Of a DNA stretch of 64,000 bases, positions 46,275 through 54,612 are shown one piece after another; position 1 is the stretch's first letter, and each line of letters opens with the position of its first letter. The notes beneath the pieces were generated by a model. That model searched no databases. It saw only the letters and a list, made by a program, of their open reading frames with translations, and had not been told where the DNA came from. The position numbers and the translations under genes are program-made. Source of the stretch: PBB1 sp040400875 (GTDB taxonomy: Bacteria > Pseudomonadota > Gammaproteobacteria > Burkholderiales > Burkholderiaceae_C); assembly GCA_040400875.1 (NCBI GenBank), contig JBBAPK010000002.1, positions 62,001-126,000 of the forward strand, read 5' to 3'.

Positions 46275-47474
46275 ATGCTGTCTTGGAAAGAAGAAACCAA
46301 ATCGATGCCCGCACCTCAGGCCGCGTTCCTGAAGCCTGTGGCTGCCGGTGGGTTTCATGATGAAATGATCGAGATGATGGCCGCAACTGCGGCACAGCCG
46401 CACGGCTTGCCCGTTGAGCCGGTTATCCGGCCGGCACAGGCCAAACCGGTCGAAGGCCGACGTGTGGTGGCGGCGGACAAGCGGATCATCAACGGCCGCA
46501 CCGATGTCAACCAACTGGTCCCATTCAAATACAAATGGGCCTGGGAAAAATATTTGGCTACCTGTGCAAACCACTGGATGCCGCAAGAGGTCAACATGTC
46601 GCGCGACATCGCGACATGGAAAGATCCAAATGGCCTGAGCGATGACGAGCGCCGCATCATCATGCGCAACCTCGGCTTTTTCGTCACGGCCGATTCCCTG
46701 GCTGCCAATAACATCGTGCTGGGCACTTACCGCCACATCACTGCGCCTGAATGCCGTCAATTCCTGCTGCGCCAGGCTTTTGAAGAGGCCATTCATACTC
46801 ATGCCTATCAGTACATCGTTGAATCCCTGGGGTTGGACGAAGCCGAAATCTTCAACGCCTACAACGAGGTGGCCTCCATCCGTGACAAGGACCAGTTCCT
46901 GATCCCGTTCATCGAGGCGATCATGGATCCCGGATTCCGCACCGGAACGCTGGAAGACGATCAGACGCTGCTGAAGTCGCTGATTGTTTTCGCGTGCCTG
47001 ATGGAAGGGTTGTTTTTCTACGTCGGATTCACCCAGATTCTGGCCTTGGGTCGCCAGAACAAGATGACCGGGGCATCAACGCAGTATCAGTACATCTTGC
47101 GTGATGAGTCCATGCACTGCAATTTTGGGATCGACCTGATCAACCAGATCAAACTCGAGAACCCACTGCTTTGGACTGCCGAATTCAAGGCCGAAATCAA
47201 GGCGCTTTTCCTGAAGGCTGTCGATCTTGAGTATCGGTACGCCGAGGACACCATGCCGCGTGGTGTTCTAGGTATGAACGCTTCCATGTTCAAGGGTTAT
47301 TTGAGGTACATTGCGAATCGCCGTGCGACGCAAATCGGTCTCGAGGCGCTTTTCCCGAACGAGGAAAACCCCTTTCCCTGGATGAGCGAGATGATTGATT
47401 TGAAGAAGGAAGGCAATTTCTTCGAGGTGCGCGTGACCGAATATCAATCGGGCGGCGCGCTCTCGTGGGACTGA
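46275..47474 (+). CDS. nrdB: Class Ia ribonucleoside-diphosphate reductase beta subunit NrdB
   Basis: 399 aa from ATG 46275 with TAAGG upstream. Houses the diiron-tyrosyl radical cofactor. Ligands and radical site follow the E-xx-H-xxx-Y spacing in EEAIHTHAY, with a further aspartate in VTADSLAANN, a glutamate in MEGLFFYVGF and E/H in RDESMHCNFG. The N-terminal 80 residues are an extension over E. coli NrdB, common in betaproteobacteria. 124 bp follow nrdA; GATAAT at 46247-46252 may be a weak separate promoter. Confidence 0.96.
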   Translation: MLSWKEETKSMPAPQAAFLKPVAAGGFHDEMIEMMAATAAQPHGLPVEPVIRPAQAKPVEGRRVVAADKRIINGRTDVNQLVPFKYKWAWEKYLATCANHWMPQEVNMSRDIATWKDPNGLSDDERRIIMRNLGFFVTADSLAANNIVLGTYRHITAPECRQFLLRQAFEEAIHTHAYQYIVESLGLDEAEIFNAYNEVASIRDKDQFLIPFIEAIMDPGFRTGTLEDDQTLLKSLIVFACLMEGLFFYVGFTQILALGRQNKMTGASTQYQYILRDESMHCNFGIDLINQIKLENPLLWTAEFKAEIKALFLKAVDLEYRYAEDTMPRGVLGMNASMFKGYLRYIANRRATQIGLEALFPNEENPFPWMSEMIDLKKEGNFFEVRVTEYQSGGALSWD

Positions 47475-47653
47475 TTTGAGCAGATACGATTTCCAAATCG
47501 AGTAGTGCTGACACAGAAGCAGCCCCCGATTTGATACCCAATTCATCGCACCGTGGCGCCTTCTCAGGCAGTTTTCGGGTGATGAATAACTGTCCGAGGC
47601 CGGCTCTTGCGGGAACACGACAGTGCTTCTTTAACTGAATAAGGAGAAACGTA

Positions 47654-48071
47654 ATGGCAACTGCGAAAAAGGCCGCTCCGGCCAAGAAAGCCGCCCCTGC
47701 GAAGAAGGCAGCACCCGCGAAGAAGGTAGCCGCACCTGCGAAGAAGGCAGCACCTGCGAAGAAGGCAGCTCCTGCGAAGAAGGCAGCTCCTGCGAAGAAG
47801 GCAGCTCCTGCGAAGAAGGCAGCTCNNNNNNNNNNNNNNNNNNNNNNNNNNNNNNNNNNNNNNNNNNNNNNNNNNNNNNNNNNNNNNNNNNNNNNNNNNN
47901 NNNNNNNNNNNNNNNNNNNNNNNNNCTGCGAAGAAGGCAGTTACCAAACCTGCCGCTCCCGCCGCCAAGCCCGCCGCCAAGAAGGCTGCAGCCAAGCCTG
48001 CGGCTCCGGCTGCAAAGACTGCGCTCAGCCCTCAGGCAGCCTGGCCGTTCCCAACGGGAACCAAGCCCTGA
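47654..48071 (+). CDS. Histone H1-like Lys/Ala/Pro-rich DNA-binding protein, interrupted by an assembly gap
   Basis: ATG 47654 follows a strong AAGGAG. The protein is almost entirely repeats of AAPAKK, then after the gap AVTKPAAPAAKPAAKKAAAKPAAPAAK in pieces, ending ...WPFPTGTKP with TGA at 48069-48071. It resembles the C-terminal tail of eukaryotic histone H1 and AlgP/HctB-like bacterial proteins, which bind DNA without sequence specificity. Literal translation across the 100 Ns shifts frame and yields a false cysteine-rich tail; the right-hand flank is coding in the frame starting at 47928. The true length is unknown because of the gap. Confidence 0.85.
47672..47936 (+). repeat. 18-bp tandem repeat encoding AAPAKK
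   Basis: Units of GCAGCTCCTGCGAAGAAG and close variants begin at 47672 (eight complete units on the left, one 21-nt unit at 47726-47746 with an extra GTA codon). Units at 47765-47818 are three identical copies. The left flank stops after GCAGCTC and the right flank starts with CTGCGAAGAAG, so together they make exactly one more unit. Confidence 0.92.
47826..47925. other. Assembly gap of 100 Ns
   Basis: Exactly 100 unknown bases, the conventional placeholder for a gap of unknown size, within the 18-bp repeat array of the histone-like gene. Real copy number here is undetermined. Confidence 0.98.
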
Positions 48072-48109
48072 TTTGGCGGGGCCCGCTCAAGCGGGCTTCG
48101 TCAGTCATC

Positions 48110-48130
48110 AAACCCGGAATGTCCGGGTTT
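48110..48130 (+). terminator. Rho-independent terminator after the histone-like gene
   Basis: A 9-bp perfect inverted repeat (AAACCCGGA / TCCGGGTTT), loop ATG, continuing into a T run (48128-48134). A second GC-rich hairpin (GCCCGCT/AGCGGGC) lies just before it at 48081-48096. It may also serve the convergent kinase gene. Confidence 0.9.
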
Positions 48131-48138
48131 TTTTGCGT

Positions 48139-49044
48139 TCAAAGATCGAATGCTGACCGGTCGATGCGGTGGTTTTGGCCGCCGCGAGAAGCGATCTTCA
48201 GTGCGCCGATGCGGTTGCCGAGTTCGACGCAGCGCAGCAATGACCAGCCCCGTTCCAGCCCATAGAGCAAGGCGCCTCGAAAGGCGTCGCCGCAACCAGT
48301 GGGGTCGAGCACCTCGACGGCTGGCACGCCCGGCACATGGGTGCATTGACCTTGTTCCCACACATCGCAGCCTTCGGCGCCCAGCGTCACGATGACGCCC
48401 GCCAGATGCGAGCTCGACAGCGACTCCAGGGTTTGCCCCGTACGCTCGCACAGCATGCGAGCCTCGTAGTCATTGAGCGCGACCCAGGTGGCCTGGGCCA
48501 CGAAGCGCTTGAGTTCGGTGCCATCAAACATCGGCAGGCCCTGGCCAGGATCAAATACGAACGGGATCTTGGCCACAGCGAGTTGCTGGGCGTGCTCGAT
48601 CATGGCGTCGCGTCCATCGGGCGCGATGATGGCGATGCGGATGTCTGACCGCGCCGGCACCACCGTCAGCTGGGCCGATTGCATGGCGCCCGGGTGAAAC
48701 GCGGTGATCTGGTTGTTGTTGATGTCGGTGATGATGATGGCTTGTGCCGTGAAGCTGTGTTCATCGACACGCACGTGGTCTGTGCATACCCCCCAGTTTG
48801 ACAGCCGTTGCAGGTACTGATCGCCGTCGCTGCCCAGCGCAGCCAGCACCAGCGGTTCGCCGCCGAGTTGGCTGAGCGTGTAGGCGATGTTGCCGGCGCA
48901 TCCGCCGAACTCGCGGCGCAGTGTTGGCACCAGAAACGACACGTTCAGGATGTGCACCTGCTCGGGCAGGATCTGTTCGGCAAAGCGGCCGCCGAAGGTG
49001 GTGATGGTGTCGAACGCGAGAGATCCGCAAATCAAGGCAGGCAT
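48139..49044 (-). CDS. PfkB-family carbohydrate/nucleoside kinase
   Basis: 301 aa from ATG 49044. Ribokinase fold: N-terminal substrate region with GGCAGNIAYTLSQLGG (about 48-63, PfkB signature 1) and C-terminal signature 2 DPTGCGDAFRGALLYG (about 248) holding the catalytic aspartate and anion hole. Related to adenosine kinase-like members annotated in Burkholderiales; the substrate cannot be fixed from sequence. Preceded by the DUF3426 gene, 24 bp upstream on the same strand. Confidence 0.85.
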   Translation of the reverse strand: MPALICGSLAFDTITTFGGRFAEQILPEQVHILNVSFLVPTLRREFGGCAGNIAYTLSQLGGEPLVLAALGSDGDQYLQRLSNWGVCTDHVRVDEHSFTAQAIIITDINNNQITAFHPGAMQSAQLTVVPARSDIRIAIIAPDGRDAMIEHAQQLAVAKIPFVFDPGQGLPMFDGTELKRFVAQATWVALNDYEARMLCERTGQTLESLSSSHLAGVIVTLGAEGCDVWEQGQCTHVPGVPAVEVLDPTGCGDAFRGALLYGLERGWSLLRCVELGNRIGALKIASRGGQNHRIDRSAFDL

Positions 49045-49068
49045 TGAAGCTCCGGGCAAGGGGTCATA

Positions 49069-50055
49069 TCAGGGATAAAAAACTTCGACGGTGTAACCGC
49101 TGACCTTTTGGCCATCGACCGCCAGATGCACCTGCAACGGGGTGTTGACCTCGGGGGCGAGTTGCAGCGGCGCGGCATTGAATTCAGCTGGTAACAAGGC
49201 GCGCCGCGAAATCACCTCGCCGTCGGCGCCGCTCAGCGTGAGATCCACCGCAGGCATGGCCAGCGGGAGCGAGCTCTGGTTGAGCAGGGTGACGGTCAAG
49301 GTCAAGGCCTCAGGGGCATCGGTTCGTTCGATGGCGTTGAGCGCCGAGCTGTCGATCCTCACGGACGCGAGATGCCGCAAAGGCTCGATGCTGCAGCCAG
49401 CCCAATCGCAATACCGCGTCAGCCCAGGCTGGGCCATCGGCCACTGCCCAGCGATGAGGTTGCGAAAGTGTTGTGTGGCCTGTGCCGCCAGGCCCAGCAC
49501 CAGCAGCAGCGACAGCAGGCCGAGCATCAGACGCACCGGCGTGCTTTGCCAACGCTCGTTGCGTTGAGCCTGAAGAACGAAACCCGGCGCGCTGGCCGAG
49601 TCGGTCATGGGTTCGAGCAACTCGGGGCCATCGTCAGGCTCCCGCTGGGCCGTGAACGCACCCTCGAACCGCGTGGCGGTCATGTCAAAGGCCGCATCCT
49701 GGTGGTCAGTAGGCAAGGGCGTTTTGTAGTCATGGAAAGCCGGTATTGATTCCAACGACGCGCGGGCCGCCGCGCCAACGCCTAGGGGCGGCTCCGACCC
49801 GTCAGACGGCTCAGGCACCGACTGCTCGTGCGAGGAGAAATTCTCTTTGGTGGCTTCGGTCGCCAGGGTGTCATCGGCGGCTGCGGGCTCGTCCCAGGCC
49901 GGCGGCGCGTCGTGTTCCAGATCGAACAGGCCTTGCTCGGCATTGAACACCGTGTGACAGCGGCCGCACCGCACCCAGCCTTCGGACACCTTGAGCTGGT
50001 CGACAACGACCCGGAAGATCGTTCCGCACGAGGTGCAACGGGTGGCGAAACTCAT
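49069..50055 (-). CDS. Zinc-ribbon, DUF3426 membrane protein
   Basis: 328 aa from ATG 50055. An N-terminal zinc ribbon (CTSCGTIFRV...CGRCHTVFNA, residues 7-35, MJ0042 type), a long acidic disordered linker (about 45-170), one transmembrane helix (about 175-195) and an extracytoplasmic DUF3426 domain with a CDWAGC pair (about 220). The layout implies a cytoplasmic zinc finger tethered to a periplasmic beta domain, as in predicted anti-sigma or sensing proteins, but the function is unproven. It follows prmA by 22 bp, the common order in Burkholderiales (accB-accC-prmA-DUF3426). Confidence 0.85.
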   Translation of the reverse strand: MSFATRCTSCGTIFRVVVDQLKVSEGWVRCGRCHTVFNAEQGLFDLEHDAPPAWDEPAAADDTLATEATKENFSSHEQSVPEPSDGSEPPLGVGAAARASLESIPAFHDYKTPLPTDHQDAAFDMTATRFEGAFTAQREPDDGPELLEPMTDSASAPGFVLQAQRNERWQSTPVRLMLGLLSLLLVLGLAAQATQHFRNLIAGQWPMAQPGLTRYCDWAGCSIEPLRHLASVRIDSSALNAIERTDAPEALTLTVTLLNQSSLPLAMPAVDLTLSGADGEVISRRALLPAEFNAAPLQLAPEVNTPLQVHLAVDGQKVSGYTVEVFYP

Positions 50056-50077
50056 CGGGCCATCATGCCATGCAGCC

Positions 50078-50980
50078 TCAATCGGCGCGATGGGCACTCA
50101 TCAGGATCCAGCCGTCCTCGGCGTCGACTGTTTGCAGCGTCATCCAGGGCGCGTAGGCGTCGATCAACTCGTCAGCTTGTCGCTGAAGGATGCCTGCGAG
50201 CACCAGGTCTCCGCCTGCTTGCACATGGGCTGAGAGCAGCGGCGCCATCAACTTGAGCGGCGTGGCCAGGATGTTGGCCAGCACCAGCGGGTACTCGCCG
50301 CGGGACATGTCAGGCAAGCCCGCGCGCACCACCACGCCGTTGGCCTGCGCGTTGGCCGCCGTGGCTTCCACGGCATCGGGATCAATGTCCACCGCATCGA
50401 TGCCGCGAGCGCCGTGAAGGGCCGCACCGATGGCAAGAATGCCTGAGCCGCAACCGTAGTCGAGCACCCGCGACCAGCGTTCGCTGCGCTCGGCCGGTTG
50501 CTGTGCAATCCAGCGCAGGCACATTCGCGTGGTCGGGTGCGTGCCGGTGCCGAACGCCATGCCGGGGTCGAGGCGAATCACGTGAGTGGCCTCTACCGGC
50601 GTGTCGTGCCAGCTCGGCACCACCCAGAAATGCGGCGTCACCGGCACCGGCGTGAACTGCGACTGCGTCAGGCGCACCCAGTCCTGATCGGCCAGTGCGG
50701 TGATCGACTGCAGTTGCACAGCGCTGGCCCAGTCCTGTGCGAGCAGCAGATCTGCGGCTTCTTGGGCGGCATCGGCCTCGTTGAAAAGCGCCTTGACGAT
50801 CGAGCGATCCCAGCCGCCGCGTGGTGCTGGCATGCCGGGTTCGCCGAACAAGGCGCGCTCGGCGTCGGTGTCGGCATCTGCATCTTCAACGGACACCGAC
50901 AGTGCGCCGAGTTCATCCATCAACGCGTCGCTCACCGATTCGGCTTCGTCTTCAGGACACAGCAACAGCAGCTCGACCAT
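50078..50980 (-). CDS. prmA: Ribosomal protein L11 methyltransferase PrmA
   Basis: 300 aa. SAM-dependent enzyme that trimethylates L11. An N-terminal substrate-recognition domain (about 1-95), then the methyltransferase core with GMAFGTGTHPTTRMCL (about 142), the SAM motif VLDYGCGSGILAIGA (about 173) and NILATPLKLMAP (about 237). Its first codon lies 1 bp after the accC stop, so the two are tightly coupled. Confidence 0.96.
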   Translation of the reverse strand: MVELLLLCPEDEAESVSDALMDELGALSVSVEDADADTDAERALFGEPGMPAPRGGWDRSIVKALFNEADAAQEAADLLLAQDWASAVQLQSITALADQDWVRLTQSQFTPVPVTPHFWVVPSWHDTPVEATHVIRLDPGMAFGTGTHPTTRMCLRWIAQQPAERSERWSRVLDYGCGSGILAIGAALHGARGIDAVDIDPDAVEATAANAQANGVVVRAGLPDMSRGEYPLVLANILATPLKLMAPLLSAHVQAGGDLVLAGILQRQADELIDAYAPWMTLQTVDAEDGWILMSAHRAD

Positions 50981-50981
50981 C

Positions 50982-52331
50982 TCAACGCTTGCGCCCGCTC
51001 ATCCACTCCTCAAGGTAGTGGATGCTGGTGCCGCCTTCGACAAACTTCGCATCGACCATCAGTTCGCGGTGCAGCGGAATGTTGGTCTGTATGCCCTCGA
51101 TGACGGTCTCGGACAGCGCGATGCGCATGCGCGCGAGCGCTTGCTCCCGGGTATCGCCGTGCACGATGATCTTGCCGATCATCGAGTCGTAGTGCGGCGG
51201 CACGAAATAGTTCGCGTAGATGTGCGAATCAACCCGCACGCCCGGACCGCCCGGCGCATGCCAGGTGGTGATGCGCCCCGGCGACGGGGTGAATTTGTAG
51301 GGGTCTTCAGCGTTGATGCGGCACTCGATCGAGTGCCCGCGGGTTGCGATCTGTCGCTGCGCGAACGGCAGCTTTTCCATCGCGGCGATGCGGATTTGCA
51401 TCTGAACGATGTCAATGCCCGTCACCAGCTCGGTCACCGGGTGCTCGACCTGGATGCGCGTGTTCATCTCGATGAAGAAGAACTCGCCGTTCTCGTACAA
51501 AAACTCGAACGTGCCGGCGCCGCGATAGCCGATCTTCTTGCAGGCGGCAACACAGCGCTCGCCCAGGCGCTCGATCAATCGGCGCGGGATGCCCGGCGCA
51601 GGGGCCTCCTCAAGGATTTTCTGGTGGCGCCGCTGCATCGAACAGTCGCGATCGCCCAGCCACAGCGCGTTGCGCATCTGGTCGGCCAGCACCTGGATCT
51701 CGATGTGCCGTGGCTTTTGCAGGAACTTCTCCATGTAGACCGACGGGTTGCCAAACGCCGCGCCGGCTTCGGTGCGTGTGGTCTGCACCGCGTGCAGCAA
51801 AGCCGCTTCGGTGTGCACCACCCGCATGCCGCGGCCACCGCCGCCGCCGGCCGCCTTGATGATCACCGGGTAGCCGATGGCGCGCGCGGCCTTGACGGTC
51901 TCGCGCAGGTCATCGCCCAGCGCACCCTCGCTGCCCGGCACGCAGGGCACACCCGACTTGATCATGGCCTGCTTGGCCGACACCTTGTCGCCCATCATGC
52001 GGATGCATTCGGGCGTGGGTCCGATGAAGGTGAAGCCGCTGCGCTCCACGCGCTCGGCAAAGTCGGCGTTCTCAGACAGAAAGCCGTAGCCCGGGTGTAT
52101 GGCTTCGGCGTCGGTGACCTCGGCCGTCGAGATGATCGCCGGCATGTTGAGGTAGCTCAGCGACGATGCCGCCGGGCCGATGCACACCGCCTCGTCGGCG
52201 AGCTTCACGTATTTGGCGTCGCGGTCGGCTTCGGAGTAAACCACCACCGACTTTATGCCGAGTTCGCGGCAAGCGCGCTGGATGCGCAGGGCGATTTCCC
52301 CGCGGTTCGCGATCAGTATTTTCTTGAACAT
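50982..52331 (-). CDS. accC: Acetyl-CoA carboxylase biotin carboxylase subunit AccC
   Basis: 449 aa from ATG 52331, the same length as E. coli AccC. ATP-dependent carboxylation of biotin on AccB. ATP-grasp fold with the glycine-rich loop KAAGGGGGRGMRVV (about 159), the EKFLQKPRHIEIQVLAD segment and the catalytic EMNTRIQVEHPVTE motif (about 288). A TTG two codons upstream is a less likely start. Follows accB by 13 bp. Confidence 0.98.
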   Translation of the reverse strand: MFKKILIANRGEIALRIQRACRELGIKSVVVYSEADRDAKYVKLADEAVCIGPAASSLSYLNMPAIISTAEVTDAEAIHPGYGFLSENADFAERVERSGFTFIGPTPECIRMMGDKVSAKQAMIKSGVPCVPGSEGALGDDLRETVKAARAIGYPVIIKAAGGGGGRGMRVVHTEAALLHAVQTTRTEAGAAFGNPSVYMEKFLQKPRHIEIQVLADQMRNALWLGDRDCSMQRRHQKILEEAPAPGIPRRLIERLGERCVAACKKIGYRGAGTFEFLYENGEFFFIEMNTRIQVEHPVTELVTGIDIVQMQIRIAAMEKLPFAQRQIATRGHSIECRINAEDPYKFTPSPGRITTWHAPGGPGVRVDSHIYANYFVPPHYDSMIGKIIVHGDTREQALARMRIALSETVIEGIQTNIPLHRELMVDAKFVEGGTSIHYLEEWMSGRKR

Positions 52332-52344
52332 CAACAAATCCGCG

Positions 52345-52797
52345 TCATTCGAGGATGAACAGCGGCTGGCCGAACTCCACGGCCTGGCCGTTTTCGCACA
52401 GCACGCGGGTGACCTTGCCGACCTTGTCGGCTTCGATCTCGTTCATGATCTTCATGGCCTCGATGATGCAAACGGCTTCGCCTTCCTTGACCTCGGAACC
52501 GATGTCGACCAGCGGCTTTCCGCCCGGGCTCGATGCCCGGTAGAAAGTGCCGACCATGGGCGAATTGATGACGTGACCGGTGAATGCGGGCTCTTCGGCC
52601 GCGGCAACCACGGCCAGCGGTGCAGCCGGTGCTGCTGCGGGCCCAGGCATCGGATGGGCGGGCGCATAGGTCTGTGGCACAGCGCGCGGGTCGGCCTTGA
52701 CGATGCGCACCTTGCCCTCGGCTTCGGTGATTTCAAGCTCGGAGATGTTCGATTCCGACACCAGGTCTATCAGTGTCTTGAGTTTGCGTAGGTCCAT
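52345..52797 (-). CDS. accB: Biotin carboxyl carrier protein AccB
   Basis: 150 aa. The N-terminal helical region (MDLRKLKTLIDLVSESNI), an Ala/Pro-rich linker (about 55-75) and the biotinyl domain with the biotinylated lysine in IIEAMKIMNEIE (about 116). Part of acetyl-CoA carboxylase, first step of fatty acid synthesis. Lies between aroQ (96-bp gap) and accC. Confidence 0.98.
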   Translation of the reverse strand: MDLRKLKTLIDLVSESNISELEITEAEGKVRIVKADPRAVPQTYAPAHPMPGPAAAPAAPLAVVAAAEEPAFTGHVINSPMVGTFYRASSPGGKPLVDIGSEVKEGEAVCIIEAMKIMNEIEADKVGKVTRVLCENGQAVEFGQPLFILE

Positions 52798-52893
52798 GCG
52801 AGATCTCCAAAAGGATGTCTGGTCAGACGTGTGGCGGGAGTTTGCCCTGCGCGATGGAGGTCATCCGCATCGGCAGCGAACACGGTCAGGGGT

Positions 52894-53331
52894 TCAGCGT
52901 TTGACGCAACGCAGCGCGTGGTCCAGTGCCAGCCGGTAGCCGTCGGCGCCGAGGCCGCAGATGACGCCCACAGCCAACTCGGAAAAATACGAGTGATGGC
53001 GAAAGGCTTCGCGCTGGTGGATGTTGGACAAGTGAACTTCGATGAAAGGCAGGTTGACTGCCGCCAGGGCGTCACGAAGACCGACGCTGGTGTGCGTCAG
53101 GGCGGCCGGATTGATGATGATGAAGTCGCTGCCGTCGGTGCGTGCGGTTTGCACGCGGTCGATCAGAGCACCTTCGTGGTTGCTTTGAAAGGTGTTCAGG
53201 CCAGCGCCGGCTGCTGCGGCGAGATGGGCCAGATCTGTGTTGATCTGCTCCAAAGTTCGGGTGCCATAGATGCCGGGTTCGCGGCTACCCAGCAGGTTCA
53301 GATTGGGGCCATGGAGCACGAGAATTTGCAT
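52894..53331 (-). CDS. aroQ: Type II 3-dehydroquinate dehydratase AroQ
   Basis: 145 aa. Dodecameric type II enzyme of the shikimate pathway. MQILVLHGPNLNLLGSREPG opens with the active-site loop; the catalytic tyrosine is in GIYG (about 22), followed by FQSNHEGALID and IINPAALTHTS (about 73). It is the usual first gene of aroQ-accB-accC; the 135-bp gap upstream holds an imperfect inverted repeat (GGCAAA...TTTGCC, 53414-53440) of unclear role. Confidence 0.97.
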   Translation of the reverse strand: MQILVLHGPNLNLLGSREPGIYGTRTLEQINTDLAHLAAAAGAGLNTFQSNHEGALIDRVQTARTDGSDFIIINPAALTHTSVGLRDALAAVNLPFIEVHLSNIHQREAFRHHSYFSELAVGVICGLGADGYRLALDHALRCVKR

Positions 53332-53466
53332 TTGAATGAGTCGGCAGGTGCCGGGTCGCTGGTCTGCAGGAGGCGGACTTTATGCTGTTTGCGGTGCGAT
53401 GGCGTGTTTTGAAGGCAAATTAACGAATCAGTCGTTTGCCGCGACCGCACTCAGCCGGCGTTTGTC

Positions 53467-53994
53467 TCAGGCGCCGACTGACTGGACCCATCGCTCCAAA
53501 TCCTCAGGCTTGATCGACCCGAGTTTGCGGTCCATGACGCGAGCGTCGCGTGCGATCACCACGGTGAATGGCAGCGATCCGCTGGGGTTGCCCAGCGTGG
53601 CCGCCAACTCGCTGCCTTCCAGCCCGGCCAGGCCGATCGGAAAACCCACCGGCCGCTTGGCGAGAAATTCGCGCACTGGCGAGGGGCTGTCGATGGCAAG
53701 TCCCACCACCCGCCAGCCCTGCGCTGCGTGCTTGCGTGAAAAATCGTCGAGCAGCGGCATTTCCCGAACGCAAGGCGGGCACCAGGTGGCCCAGAAGTTC
53801 AGCAGCAGCGGCACGCCGCGCAGGCTTTCAAGGCTCAGCTCGCCACCACCTGGCTGTTCGAAGCGCCTGCCCCAGAAGTCAGCGCCGAGCGTGTCACTCG
53901 AGCCGCTGACCGAGTGCTGCAGCCAGGCGACGGTCGCACCAGCGGTCAGTGCCGCACCGGCGACGGCACCGAAAACCAAGTTGCGCCTGTTCAT
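53467..53994 (-). CDS. TlpA-family thiol-disulfide oxidoreductase
   Basis: 175 aa. An N-terminal signal/anchor (MNRRNLVFGAVAGAALTAGA) followed by a thioredoxin fold with the WCPPC active site (about residue 71) in NFWATWCPPCVREMP and a cis-proline in GSLPFTVV. TlpA/ResA-like proteins reduce disulfides in periplasmic proteins, often apocytochromes or assembly factors. The first codon overlaps the stop of the upstream orphan gene (ATGA). The NRRNLVFG start also resembles a twin-arginine signal. Confidence 0.9.
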   Translation of the reverse strand: MNRRNLVFGAVAGAALTAGATVAWLQHSVSGSSDTLGADFWGRRFEQPGGGELSLESLRGVPLLLNFWATWCPPCVREMPLLDDFSRKHAAQGWRVVGLAIDSPSPVREFLAKRPVGFPIGLAGLEGSELAATLGNPSGSLPFTVVIARDARVMDRKLGSIKPEDLERWVQSVGA

Positions 53995-54590
53995 TTGAGG
54001 TTCTCCATGCGTTGTTGCAGCGCGCTGAGGTCGCCGCGCGGGGTCTGACCGCTGGCGTCGGGTTTCAGGCCGCCACGCAGATCGTCGTGATCGAGCACCG
54101 TGAGAAAGACGCTCACTTCTTCGCCCAGCGCACGGCTCATGCTGCTGGTTCGCAGCACGTCGACCGGGCGGTTGCGCGGGCCGTCGACGCTGCCGATGTC
54201 GAAATCGATGCCGCGGTCCAGCAGGCCAATCTCGGCCGCCTTCGAGTCGTCGCAGTACAGCTCAATGTGCACGTTGTTCAATCGCGTGGCGGTGCCGCGC
54301 CAGACGGCACCCGTGAGGTGAGGACGAAATTCGGCCAGTCGCTGCATCCAGCCGACGGCGACTTCTCGCAGCGCGGCCAGCTCGGCAGGTTGGGTGTCCG
54401 AGAAAAACAGATCAATGTAGGCGCGCACTTCGGCTTCAACCATCGCGTTGTCTGGCAGATCAGCCGACCGAGTGCTGTGTTTGCCCAAGCTTCGGGCAGC
54501 GCGCCTTTTGGCCGGGCCGTATTCGAGCCCTTCTTCGACCACCAGTCGGGCGGCAGCAGCGGCGATCTCGGATGTCAAGGCAAAAGACAT
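53991..54590 (-). CDS. Conserved betaproteobacterial protein of unknown function
   Basis: 199 aa from ATG 54590 (MSFALTSEIAAAAARLVVEEG). Soluble, no signal. Recurring blocks are EEGLEYGPAKRRAARSLG (about 18), VWRGTATRLNNVHIELYCDD (about 101-120), a DRG-DFDIG segment (about 130) and DHDDLRGGLKPD near 173. Homologues in Comamonadaceae are known, some under unsupported names such as UDP-N-acetylmuramate-alanine ligase; none of the Mur ligase motifs is present. The GxxxRxxD-like polar pattern might suggest a nucleotidyltransferase-like fold, but that is a guess. Coupled to tlpA by ATGA and 22 bp downstream of mtgA. Confidence 0.75.
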   Translation of the reverse strand: MSFALTSEIAAAAARLVVEEGLEYGPAKRRAARSLGKHSTRSADLPDNAMVEAEVRAYIDLFFSDTQPAELAALREVAVGWMQRLAEFRPHLTGAVWRGTATRLNNVHIELYCDDSKAAEIGLLDRGIDFDIGSVDGPRNRPVDVLRTSSMSRALGEEVSVFLTVLDHDDLRGGLKPDASGQTPRGDLSALQQRMENLK

Positions 54591-54612
54591 GGCGTGATTG
54601 TGTTCGCCGCGG

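Noticed and set aside
47672..47936. Regular repeats resembling a CRISPR array
   Set aside because: Direct 18-bp coding repeats with no spacers, in frame inside a strong-RBS gene.
47926..48265. Cysteine-rich protein segment (CEEGSYQTC...) after the N run
   Set aside because: Artefact of treating the gap as exactly 100 bases; the true frame continues Lys/Ala/Pro repeats to TGA at 48071.
50700..52358. 552-codon open frame antisense to prmA and accC
   Set aside because: Shadow of accC, low-complexity His/Arg/Asp-rich translation, no plausible ribosome-binding site.
53414..53440. Terminator after tlpA (GGCAAA...TTTGCC)
   Set aside because: Imperfect stem and no T run on either strand; kept only as an inverted repeat of unknown role.
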